Assembly (NCBI GenBank): GCA_029309925.1
Contig: JARKND010000001.1
Location: 62,001 to 126,000 of the forward strand
Source: Fulvivirgaceae bacterium JP3-4
Lineage (GTDB): Bacteria; Bacteroidota; Bacteroidia; Cytophagales; Cyclobacteriaceae
Direction of reading: 5' to 3'
Length of the DNA stretch: 64,000 nt
Part shown: in pieces, positions 16,409-24,288 of the stretch
How positions within the stretch are numbered: the first letter of the stretch is position 1
Layout of the letters: each line of letters opens with the position of its first letter
Notes under the pieces: generated by a model
Databases searched by the model: none
The model's input: the letters and a program-made list of their open reading frames with translations, nothing else
Told to the model about the DNA's origin: nothing
Translations under genes and position numbers: made by a program

Positions 16409-18805
16409 ATGTTTAAAAACTATTTGAAGACAGCCTGGAGGAATATTGTGCGCCAGAAAGGGAGCACGATCATCAATATCTCCGGTCTGACCCTGGGCAT
16501 TACCTGCAGTATTATACTTTTCTTGCTGGTGGCGCATATTGCGAGCTATGATAATTTTCAATCAAAACGCGATCGCATATACCGCGTGGTGAATCAATCT
16601 GATGGTAAGAATGGGACGAATTACCAGACAGGTGTTCCTACGGTTCTCCCCGATGCATTCAAGGCGGATTTTCACGAAGCAGAGGAAGTGGTGTTCACCT
16701 CCTACCGCAATGATGCATTGATCCTTATTCCACAGCCGAATGGTGAGTTGAAAAAATTTCAGGAAGAAAATGGTGTTGTGTATACCGAGCCTTCTTTTTT
16801 CAAAATTTTTGACAGGACAATGATTTCCGGTGATCCGCTTAAAGGAATCGATGATCCGAACGAAGCACTGATCTCCGTTTCACTTGCAAAGAAATTTTTT
16901 GGAAAAGAGGACGCGACAGGGGAGGTGCTCAGCTTTGAAGGCGATGATTACAAGATCACCGGTATCATGCAGGATGCGCCTACAAACACTGACTTTCCAT
17001 TTGAATTAATTCTTTCCTACGTAACGATCAAGGCACAGTCACAGCAGGCTGGGTGGGGCAGTATCTGGAGCAATGAGCACTGCTACTTTTTACTGAGGGA
17101 AGGTGAAGATATTTCAAAAGTAGAGGCGCGACTTCCTGCGTTCACAAAAAAATATCTCGGTGAAGACGACTTTGATCACACCGTGTTCACGACACAGGCT
17201 ATGAAAGACTTTCACTACGATGAGCGCTACAACACATATTCAAACAGCACAACCCCGCGTGCAATGCTGATTGCGTTTGGTGTGATCGCGCTTGTGCTGG
17301 TGATCACAGCGTGCATCAACTTTATTAACCTGGCTACTGCTGAGGCGATCAAGCGCTCAAAAGAGGTTGGTGTGAGAAAATCGCTTGGAAGTTCGCGCGG
17401 ACAATTGGTTCGTCAGTTTTTGGGTGAGACAACGATTGTCACGCTGGTAAGTGTGCTGATGTCGATAGCGCTCGCGCAGGTAGCATTGAACTTCCTCAAT
17501 CCGTTTATGGAGCTTGAGCTCGAATTGAATTTCAGCACGCAGAGTTCCTTGTGGCTTTTCCTGCTTGGCACTACTATAGGCGTTTCATTGTTGTCAGGAC
17601 TCTATCCGGCCTTTGTCATTTCAGGTTTCAGTCCAGCGCTTGTGCTTAAGAACCAGATGGGCAACAAGAACTCATCAAGCTACTTCCTGAGGCGATCGCT
17701 GGTTGTTACCCAGTTTATGATCTCGCAATTGCTGATCATCATCACTATAGTCATCATCTCGCAGATGAATTTTTCCAGAAACGCAGATCTCGGATTTACA
17801 AAAGAAGCGATTTTGTTTGTGCCGATTCCCGAGCAGGGAAACGATGCTGCCACAAGCAAGATGAAAACCCTTCGCGAAGAAATGCTGAATGTGCCAGGAG
17901 TTGAAATGGCAAGCCTTGCAAATACACCGCCTTCATCAGGAAGTGTTTCAGGAACAAATTTCAGCATTGCGGGTGTAGACGAGGAGTTCATGACACAGAT
18001 CAAGACCGTTGACGGTAACTATATCGATATGTATTCGCTCGAGCTGATCGCAGGCAAGAACATACAGGACCTTGACACAACCCTTGGCTATGTGGTCAAT
18101 GAGCGCCTCGTCAGGAATGCAGGCTTTAAATCTCCGGAAGAAATTCTCGGAAAGGAGATGACGATCTGGGACAAGCGTTATCCGGTAGTCGGAGTTGTCA
18201 AAGATTTCCACACCGTTTCTCTCCGCAGACCAATCGAAGCTACTGCGATGTTCAACCGCGTGGTCAGCTATCGTACGCTTGGGCTGAAAATCGAGATGCG
18301 CAAATCACAGGATGTGATTGACAATCTGAAGGATAAGTGGGAGTCGCGTTATCCGCAGCACCTGTTCGAATACCAGTTCCTTGACGAGAGCATCGCTGAA
18401 TTTTATGATGGCGAACGCAGGATGTCAATTCTCCTGAGCATTTTCACTTCGATGGCAATTTTCATTGGCTGCCTTGGATTATTTGGACTTGCTACTTTCA
18501 TGGCTAACCAGAAGACGAAGGAGATCGGTGTTCGCAAAGTGCTGGGTGCATCCGTGCAAAGCATCATCATGATTTTCTCAAAAGAATATCTGATCCTAAT
18601 CACCATTGGCTTCGTGCTGGCGGCACCGCTCGGCTACCTTGCCATGAGTGCGTTTCTTGAAGAGTTCGAATACAAAATTCCACTGGGTCCGGGAATATTT
18701 ATTACTGGTCTCGTGATCACACTGGCAATCGCTGCGCTGACGGTAGGATTCAAGTCGTTCCGTGCTGCAAGTGCAAACCCGGTGAAATCGCTTCGATACG
18801 AATAA
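16409..18805 (+). CDS. MacB/FtsX-type ABC transporter permease, orphan
   Basis: A 798-residue permease starting MFKNYLKTAWRNIVRQKGST. A first membrane helix (about 20-42) is followed by a periplasmic MacB core, three helices near 285-400 with the FtsX signature EAIKRSKEVGVRKSLGSSRG, a second helix plus periplasmic core, and a final FtsX block (TKEIGVRKVLGASVQSII) with three helices. It is thus a tandem eight-helix permease, common in this phylum. No ATPase gene is adjacent. Relatives move lipids, peptides or signals across the envelope; substrate unknown. A paralogue of the same type lies at 33366. A strong terminator follows. Confidence 0.93.
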   Translation: MFKNYLKTAWRNIVRQKGSTIINISGLTLGITCSIILFLLVAHIASYDNFQSKRDRIYRVVNQSDGKNGTNYQTGVPTVLPDAFKADFHEAEEVVFTSYRNDALILIPQPNGELKKFQEENGVVYTEPSFFKIFDRTMISGDPLKGIDDPNEALISVSLAKKFFGKEDATGEVLSFEGDDYKITGIMQDAPTNTDFPFELILSYVTIKAQSQQAGWGSIWSNEHCYFLLREGEDISKVEARLPAFTKKYLGEDDFDHTVFTTQAMKDFHYDERYNTYSNSTTPRAMLIAFGVIALVLVITACINFINLATAEAIKRSKEVGVRKSLGSSRGQLVRQFLGETTIVTLVSVLMSIALAQVALNFLNPFMELELELNFSTQSSLWLFLLGTTIGVSLLSGLYPAFVISGFSPALVLKNQMGNKNSSSYFLRRSLVVTQFMISQLLIIITIVIISQMNFSRNADLGFTKEAILFVPIPEQGNDAATSKMKTLREEMLNVPGVEMASLANTPPSSGSVSGTNFSIAGVDEEFMTQIKTVDGNYIDMYSLELIAGKNIQDLDTTLGYVVNERLVRNAGFKSPEEILGKEMTIWDKRYPVVGVVKDFHTVSLRRPIEATAMFNRVVSYRTLGLKIEMRKSQDVIDNLKDKWESRYPQHLFEYQFLDESIAEFYDGERRMSILLSIFTSMAIFIGCLGLFGLATFMANQKTKEIGVRKVLGASVQSIIMIFSKEYLILITIGFVLAAPLGYLAMSAFLEEFEYKIPLGPGIFITGLVITLAIAALTVGFKSFRAASANPVKSLRYE

Positions 18806-18845
18806 ACCAAACCAAACTTTTCAAACTACATTTTTCTGCAAAAAG

Positions 18846-18877
18846 AAACCTCCGGGAGACGCCTGGAGGTTTTTTTA
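18846..18877 (+). terminator. Intrinsic terminator of the FtsX permease gene
   Basis: AAACCTCC (18846-18853) pairs with GGAGGTTT (18865-18872) with additional GGG/CC pairing inside, followed by a run of seven T residues. It lies 40 bp after the stop codon. Confidence 0.85.
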
Positions 18878-18888
18878 TTTAATCCACA

Positions 18889-19087
18889 CCGCGGAGTTCG
18901 CTGAGCGTAGAGGCGCGGAGAACACGGAGATAATTTTAAAGACAATTATTACTTCTCACCTTTTGAACGATCGCAGACCTGGTTCACGCATTCTGCGCTG
19001 GCAGGTTTTGAAATCTATTCATACTGAAAACGAAAACGCAGAAGATATTTCCAAATATCCTCTGCGTTACTCCGCCTTAGCGGTGGG
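18889..19087. repeat. Quasi-palindromic short-word repeat (family A) with inner hairpin
   Basis: The left arm (18889-18930) contains CCGCGGAG, CGTAGAGG, CGCGGAGA and ACACGGAG words; the right arm (19055-19087) is the inverted series CCTCTGCG, ACTCCGC, TTAGCGG. Within it, AACGCAGAAGATATTT (19035-19050) and its near-perfect complement (19053-19068) form a tight hairpin. It fills the gap between the convergent permease and M16 peptidase genes. Confidence 0.75.
19025..19068 (-). terminator. Repeat-borne hairpin acting as candidate terminator of the M16 gene
   Basis: Read on the minus strand the 16-bp stem (one mismatch) is followed by TTCGTTTTC, 26 bp after the M16 stop. The stem is part of the family A repeat, so termination could be its function or a by-product. 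Confidence 0.45.
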
Positions 19088-19093
19088 ATCTGT

Positions 19094-21937
19094 TTATTTC
19101 GTCTGGATCTGCTCGCTCATTTCTGGATTAAGAACGAACTGGATGAAGTTCTTTGTGTCGAGATATTTTTTCGCCATGTCCTGAACGTCTTTCGCGGTGA
19201 GTGCGTTGACACGTTTCTCATACTCAAGAATTGAAGCCGGATTGTATCCCATTTCCACGCTCTGCACCAATACCCTGCTCCAATAATTGTTGTCCTTTAC
19301 ATTTACCAGGTATTGTTGTTTCCACGTTTCCTTCACTTTGTTGAGGTCTGCTTCCGTTGGTCCGTTGCTCCTTACCTTTTCAATTTCGGCAATGGTAGCA
19401 CCAACAAGCTTGTCGACATTCTCAGGGCCACACGGCAACGTTACCGCTATTGAATAATTCCCGTAAGGATTTTTGCTCAGGTTAGCGGACATACCGCCTC
19501 CGTAAATTCCGCTAAGATCTTCACGCAGCGTTTCAATTATTTTGATGTTCATCACTTCAGCCAGCGCCAACAGTCTGAACTGTTCTTCTTCAGAAAAAGT
19601 TGTTTCGCCATTCCAGTAGAGACGGATCATACTCTTCGGCTCTGATCCTTTCTTAACCTCTTTTTTCAAAGGCCCTTTTGCCGAACGAAGTCCGACATCC
19701 TTGAATGTTGACGGGGCTCCCGTTGAAGGAAGGCTTCCAAGATAAGTCGCGAGTAATGGCTTGATAGCGGCAACGTCAAACTTGCCTACAAACACAAAGG
19801 TGAAGCCATTCGCATTTCCAAAACGCTCTTTGTAGATCTCCACGGCTCGCTCCTGGCTGATCTGATTGAAGGTTTCAACTTTCGGCAAGCGTGGTGCCCA
19901 TGGATGATTTTTATAAAGCGTTCTGAGAATGGAATCCTGGAAAATGAATTGAGGGTCAGACATCGCGTTCTGATACAACGCCTGCTGTTTTGTTACAAAC
20001 GAATTGAAAAGCTCGCTGTCGGTGCGAGGCTGGGTGAAATACAAGTGTGTGAGCTGAAGCATTGTCTCGATATCCGCAGCACCGCATTGACCGTTGATGC
20101 CTTCCGACAATTGAGTGATACGTGGACTCGCACTTGCTGATTTTCCGGCAAGAACCTTTCTCAGGTCAGTTGGAGAGAATTGTCCCACACCCATTTGACC
20201 GACAACCGTTGCTGCGTATTCTGCGTTTGCCCGTTCTTTAGGATCATAGTTGTACTGTCCGCCAAACCGCGTGGATGCCATCACCACCTGGTCGTTCTTG
20301 AAATCGGTTGGCTTCAGCATCACCTTGACACCGTTAGCGAAAGTGATCTCTGTTACACCGATTGCGGCATTCTCTTTTTCATCTGTGATCGCTCCGGCAG
20401 TTGGCTTCTTCTCCATGAGCGTTGATGCAATAACCTTCTCTTCATACGGCTTTATCTCTGCTTTAGCGGCAGCTTCCGCAATGGTTACGAGTTCTTCTTT
20501 CGTAGGAACTTTGAATTGATTTTCCTCCGGCCCTGTGAAGATGATGAGCTTGCTGTCGGATGACGGAGGAATAATTTTCGCGGTCGCCTGGTTCACTTCA
20601 GCCAACGTAATCGTCTTCAGAAAGTCGTTGTAGTATTTGTATTCGTTTGATATGCCTGGAATCGGTTCCTGTGTCAGGAAATTTCGGATGAACTCATTTG
20701 CAAGGCTAGCCGATTCCGTTTTTTCCCGTTCATTATAGCTGCGCTCGATGTTCTTGAGCATCATCTTCTTCGTGCGTTCAAGTTCAGCTTCTGTGAATCC
20801 AAACTTGCGTGCACGTTCATTTTCCTGGATCAGCGCTGCAATGGTAGGCTCAGCACCACCCTTGCTCACCAGTGCTCCAGAGCTGTAGCCTTCATATCCA
20901 CGTACGAAAGAACCAAGACTGCTGAATCCAAAGACAAACGGAGGATTTGCTTTTTGTGTCAATTCCTGCAGACGCTGACCGAGCATCGAAGTGCACAGGC
21001 TTCTGATCAGAGACGTTCTGTAGTCGCCCAGCGTTACTTCGGGTTTTGATTTCGTATTTGAATAATAGATCTGGATGATCGGGTTCGTTGCTTCTTTATC
21101 GGTAGCGACTACGCCTTCGGTTGCGGTGCGTGCCGGGATCTCGGCATATGTTCTCGCACGCGGTTTTGCAGGATTTTTTAATTTCTCAAAATGTTTTTTC
21201 ACCATTGCTTCCGCTTCAGTCGGGTCGATATCTCCTACCACAACCACCGCCATCAGATCCGGTCGATACCAGTCGCGGTAGAAACGTTTCACAACATCGT
21301 ACTTAAAATTCTTCAGCACACTCTCCTGACCGATAGGAAGTCGGTTGGCATATTTCGAGCCCGCAAATATTTTAGGATACGTAATTTTATCCATGCGGTC
21401 ATCAGCACCTTTTCCGAGACGTGATTCTTCTAAAACGACACCGCGTTCCTTGTCAATCTCTGTATTGTCAAATGTCACAGCGCTCGCCCAGTCTTCGAGG
21501 ATCTGAAAACTTTTTTCAACTAGCTCCGGCTTTTCGGTTGGCACCGGAAGAATGTAAACCGTTTCATCAAAGCTTGTGTAGGCGTTCAGGTCGGCACCGA
21601 ACTTTACACCGATTGACTGCAGAAATGAAACAAGATCATTCTTCTTGAAATTCTTTGTTCCATTGAAAGCCATGTGCTCCGTGAAGTGAGCGAGCCCTTG
21701 CTGGTCGTCATCTTCCAGAATGGAGCCGGTGTTCACCACGAGCCGCAACTCGACTTTTTTCTCAGGCCGGCTGTTTTTGCGGATGTAGTAAGTCAGCCCG
21801 TTTGACAGCTTACCAACTTTGATGAGTGGATCAACCGGAATTTTTTCGTTTACATCAAGCTGCGCGAATGCGCTTGTGGAAAGAAGCACCACCTGCATAA
21901 ACAGGAGATAGTACCTCAATTGGGTCTTCAAAGTCAT
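19094..21937 (-). CDS. M16 family zinc metallopeptidase, exported
   Basis: A 947-residue protein with a signal peptide ending near AFAQ (residue 26). The inverted zinc motif HFTEH (84-88) in GLAHFTEHMAFNGT is typical of pitrilysin-type M16 peptidases, and the downstream zinc-ligand Glu is expected in the VVLEESRLG region. The protein has the double-length layout of two M16 halves, an active N-terminal half and an inactive C-terminal half, that close around a peptide substrate. It likely degrades peptides in the periplasm. The gene is followed downstream by a repeat-derived hairpin and preceded by suhB, 66 bp away, on the same strand. Confidence 0.93.
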   Translation of the reverse strand: MTLKTQLRYYLLFMQVVLLSTSAFAQLDVNEKIPVDPLIKVGKLSNGLTYYIRKNSRPEKKVELRLVVNTGSILEDDDQQGLAHFTEHMAFNGTKNFKKNDLVSFLQSIGVKFGADLNAYTSFDETVYILPVPTEKPELVEKSFQILEDWASAVTFDNTEIDKERGVVLEESRLGKGADDRMDKITYPKIFAGSKYANRLPIGQESVLKNFKYDVVKRFYRDWYRPDLMAVVVVGDIDPTEAEAMVKKHFEKLKNPAKPRARTYAEIPARTATEGVVATDKEATNPIIQIYYSNTKSKPEVTLGDYRTSLIRSLCTSMLGQRLQELTQKANPPFVFGFSSLGSFVRGYEGYSSGALVSKGGAEPTIAALIQENERARKFGFTEAELERTKKMMLKNIERSYNEREKTESASLANEFIRNFLTQEPIPGISNEYKYYNDFLKTITLAEVNQATAKIIPPSSDSKLIIFTGPEENQFKVPTKEELVTIAEAAAKAEIKPYEEKVIASTLMEKKPTAGAITDEKENAAIGVTEITFANGVKVMLKPTDFKNDQVVMASTRFGGQYNYDPKERANAEYAATVVGQMGVGQFSPTDLRKVLAGKSASASPRITQLSEGINGQCGAADIETMLQLTHLYFTQPRTDSELFNSFVTKQQALYQNAMSDPQFIFQDSILRTLYKNHPWAPRLPKVETFNQISQERAVEIYKERFGNANGFTFVFVGKFDVAAIKPLLATYLGSLPSTGAPSTFKDVGLRSAKGPLKKEVKKGSEPKSMIRLYWNGETTFSEEEQFRLLALAEVMNIKIIETLREDLSGIYGGGMSANLSKNPYGNYSIAVTLPCGPENVDKLVGATIAEIEKVRSNGPTEADLNKVKETWKQQYLVNVKDNNYWSRVLVQSVEMGYNPASILEYEKRVNALTAKDVQDMAKKYLDTKNFIQFVLNPEMSEQIQTK

Positions 21938-22003
21938 ATTGTTTGGGTTATAAGACTTTTAAACTACAAAATAGGATTGTGAGAAAAAAGTGAGATGTGA
22001 TGA

Positions 22004-22810
22004 TCAGCCGTTCCAGCGGTCCTGGATCACTTTCAACATTTCTGTGTGTATAACAGTGTTCGAGGCGCAGAGTTCTCCTCCGAAAATGTAATTGTTGCCG
22101 CCTTTAAAATCTGTGATCGTACCGCCAGCGCGCTCCAGGATGAAGGTACCAGCTGCAACGTCCCATGCGTTGAGATTATATTCAAAAAAGCCTTCAAGTC
22201 TTCCGCATGCAACGAATGCAAGATCGATCGCAGCGCTGCCGAGCCTGCGGATGCCGTGACTCTTGACGAGAAAATCCTTGATGACTTCGAGATACACTTC
22301 GCGCTTATCAAGGTGATAGTAAGGGAAGCCTGTGGCGAGCAGTGATTCGTTGAGGCTGTTGACCTGTGTTACACGAATCTCTTTGTCGTTGCAGTATGCT
22401 TTTCCGTTTTCAATGGCGTGAAAACATTCGTTGGGTATGACATTGTGAACAACACCGAGGATCGGCTTGTTGTTTCTCACGAGTGCGATGCTGATCGCGA
22501 ACAGCGGTAGCCCGTGAAGATAATTGGTCGTGCCATCGAGCGGGTCAATGATCCAGTTGTATTCCTGTTCACGTGCCTGTTCAACGGTGCCTTCTTCAGT
22601 GATGAAGCCCGAGCCAGGCAGAAGTTTGCTCAGAACTGAAACGATCTTTTTCTCTGACTCTTTGTCTACATATGAAACAAGATTGTTAAAGCCTTCTTTT
22701 TGTTCGATACGGCTCCGGTCGAAAGCAGCAAGTTCAGCCTTCATGAATTCGCTTACTTCATAGCATACTGAAATTACGCCTTTCTCGATTTGAACCAGAT
22801 CCATGGACAA
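22004..22810 (-). CDS. suhB: Inositol-1-monophosphatase family protein
   Basis: The 268-residue enzyme shows the metal-binding motifs of the family: GFITEEGTV (Glu in the first metal site), WIIDPLDGTTNYLHG, and the C-terminal NAWDVAAGTFILERAGG. It dephosphorylates inositol monophosphate or related sugar phosphates; family members can also hydrolyse NADP or PAP, and E. coli SuhB acts with the rRNA antitermination complex. The sequence alone does not separate these. It lies 66 bp upstream of the M16 peptidase, same strand. An ATG three codons in (MDLVQ) is an alternative start. Confidence 0.92.
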   Translation of the reverse strand: MSMDLVQIEKGVISVCYEVSEFMKAELAAFDRSRIEQKEGFNNLVSYVDKESEKKIVSVLSKLLPGSGFITEEGTVEQAREQEYNWIIDPLDGTTNYLHGLPLFAISIALVRNNKPILGVVHNVIPNECFHAIENGKAYCNDKEIRVTQVNSLNESLLATGFPYYHLDKREVYLEVIKDFLVKSHGIRRLGSAAIDLAFVACGRLEGFFEYNLNAWDVAAGTFILERAGGTITDFKGGNNYIFGGELCASNTVIHTEMLKVIQDRWNG

Positions 22811-22888
22811 TATTTGTTTTAACAGCAGGTAATTTACTATTGGTGGCGGATTACCTGCTAACCTTTCGTAAAAATCTGTACCGCTGCC

Positions 22889-23578
22889 TTATTCGTCCTG
22901 TTTTCCCTCGATTACAATAACGATTTCACCTTTTACCTCTTTGCTGCTGAAGTGTTGTATGGCCTCTTCAACTGACCCGTTAAACGTTTCTTCAAACATT
23001 TTAGTAAGCTCGCGCGATACTGAGGCCTTTCGGTCACCCCCAAAATACTCCTTGAACTGTTCGAGGGTCTTCACGAGTCTGTATGGTGACTCGTAAAAAA
23101 TCATCGTGCGTTCTTCCGTAGCGAGCTTCTTCAGCATTGTCTGCCGGCCTTTTTTCTGTGGAAGGAATCCTTCAAAAACGAAACGATCTGCTGGTAAGCC
23201 GGATTTTATCAAAGCAGGCACAAAAGCGGTTGCTCCGGGAAGACATTCGATCTTCAAACCAGCGTGAAGGGCAGCGCGCGCGATCAAAAAGCCAGGGTCA
23301 GATATCCCTGGTGTTCCTGCATCGCTTACAAGTGCCATCACTTCACCTTTGTGAAGGCGTGCGATGAGGTTGTCAACCATCTTGTGTTCGTTGAAATTGT
23401 GAAAGCTTTGCAGTGGCTTGCTGATCTGGTAATGCTTCATCAGAAAGCCGGAAGTGCGTGTGTCTTCGGCAAGGATGGTGTCAACTGATTTGAGAATATC
23501 CAGTGCGCGCAGCGTTATGTCTGCGAGGTTGCCAATCGGAGTAGGGACAAGGTATAGTACTGTCTTCTCTTTTTCCAT
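22889..23578 (-). CDS. rsmI: 16S rRNA (cytidine-1402-2'-O)-methyltransferase
   Basis: RsmI (229 residues) methylates the ribose of C1402 in the decoding centre of 16S rRNA with S-adenosylmethionine. The tetrapyrrole-methylase fold is clear: LYLVPTPIGNLADITLRAL at the start, LAEDTRTSG, MALVSDAGTPGISDPGF, LPGATAFVPALIKSGLP and FEGFLPQKKGRQ. The protein is slightly shorter than E. coli RsmI (286) because it lacks the C-terminal domain. Its ATG overlaps the pterin dehydratase stop by one base, so the two are translationally coupled. Confidence 0.95.
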   Translation of the reverse strand: MEKEKTVLYLVPTPIGNLADITLRALDILKSVDTILAEDTRTSGFLMKHYQISKPLQSFHNFNEHKMVDNLIARLHKGEVMALVSDAGTPGISDPGFLIARAALHAGLKIECLPGATAFVPALIKSGLPADRFVFEGFLPQKKGRQTMLKKLATEERTMIFYESPYRLVKTLEQFKEYFGGDRKASVSRELTKMFEETFNGSVEEAIQHFSSKEVKGEIVIVIEGKQDE

Positions 23579-23811
23579 CAGGCAAGTTTGTCGATTGCTG
23601 CCGCAAGCTTTCGGTCCCGGTCAGTCACTTTATTTCCTGCATCGTGTGTTGAGAGTTCAATGCTCACCGTGTTCCAGGTGTTTGTCCACGTAGGGTGATG
23701 GTTCATTTTTTCCGCCTCCAGCGCGACCCGTGTCATAAACGCAAAGGCTTCTGAAAAGTCTTTGAACTTAAAAACTTTTTTCAGGCAGTTGTTCTCTTCT
23801 TTCCAGCTCAT
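23578..23811 (-). CDS. Pterin-4a-carbinolamine dehydratase family protein
   Basis: A 77-residue protein of the PCD/DCoH fold. The family motif is seen in [20 protein letters not shown] and [17 protein letters not shown], including the catalytic His pair. The enzyme dehydrates 4a-hydroxytetrahydrobiopterin formed by aromatic amino acid hydroxylases; in bacteria without such hydroxylases it may serve molybdopterin or other pterin chemistry. It is shorter than the usual 95-110 residues because the N-terminal strand-helix is trimmed. The overlap with rsmI shows co-transcription; the functional link is not obvious. Confidence 0.88.
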   Translation of the reverse strand: MSWKEENNCLKKVFKFKDFSEAFAFMTRVALEAEKMNHHPTWTNTWNTVSIELSTHDAGNKVTDRDRKLAAAIDKLA

Positions 23812-23848
23812 AACGGAACGTTTATACCACGATTTACGATTTTTTTTA

Positions 23849-23961
23849 ACGCAAAGCCGCGAAGACGAAAAGAATAGACGATGTTACAGTGCAGGCATGA
23901 TGATCGAAGCACGGCAATCAAAGCAGTTTACACTTTTCTTTGCGACTCCGCTTTGGGATGA
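23849..23961. repeat. Quasi-palindromic short-word repeat (family A)
   Basis: The left arm AACGCAAAGCCGCGAAGACG (from 23849) and the right arm (23929-23961, TTTTCTTTGCGACTCCGCTT) are inverted relatives. They flank a 50-nt unique middle, and the element fills the gap between the pterin dehydratase start and the DUF493 gene. Confidence 0.6.
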
Positions 23962-23966
23962 AGCCT

Positions 23967-24230
23967 TTATAAGGCGATCAAACCCTCAATGGCTGAAGCC
24001 TGCTTATAGATTTCAATAACAGCAGCGCTGGATGGCATCATCATCTGAATGGTGATGCTGGAATAATTGCCGTTCTTAGATTGCTTTTCTGTGGTAGTGT
24101 GCAGCGGGAAAAGCTTCTTTACCGCGTCTTCTTTGCCCCTTGGCACGATGAATTTGAAGATATAAAGCGATGGCCAAGCGTAATGCTGGTCGAGTTTCTC
24201 TCCGAATGTCTTAAACCACTCCTGATCCAT
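23967..24230 (-). CDS. DUF493 (YbeD-like) family protein
   Basis: An 87-residue cytosolic protein. The start chosen gives MDQEWFKTFGEKLDQHYAWP; an ATG 14 codons upstream would lie within the ppiD terminator hairpin and is rejected. The sequence LYIFKFIVPRGKEDAVKKLF, the strand NGNYSSITIQMMMPS and the helix AAVIEIYKQASAIEGLIAL fit the alpha-beta sandwich of the YbeD/DUF493 family, whose fold resembles regulatory ACT-like domains. The function is not established. It follows ppiD but is separated from it by a strong terminator. Confidence 0.82.
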   Translation of the reverse strand: MDQEWFKTFGEKLDQHYAWPSLYIFKFIVPRGKEDAVKKLFPLHTTTEKQSKNGNYSSITIQMMMPSSAAVIEIYKQASAIEGLIAL

Positions 24231-24233
24231 CGT

Positions 24234-24270
24234 AAAAAAAAAGCCGTCCCGTGGATAAACACGAGACGGC
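24234..24270 (-). terminator. Intrinsic terminator of ppiD
   Basis: GCCGTC (24243-24248) pairs with GACGGC (24265-24270), with an inner CGTG/CACG extension. On the minus strand the stem is followed by nine T residues. It lies about 20 bp after the ppiD stop. Confidence 0.85.
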
Positions 24271-24288
24271 ATGGTATTGATTCAAAAA

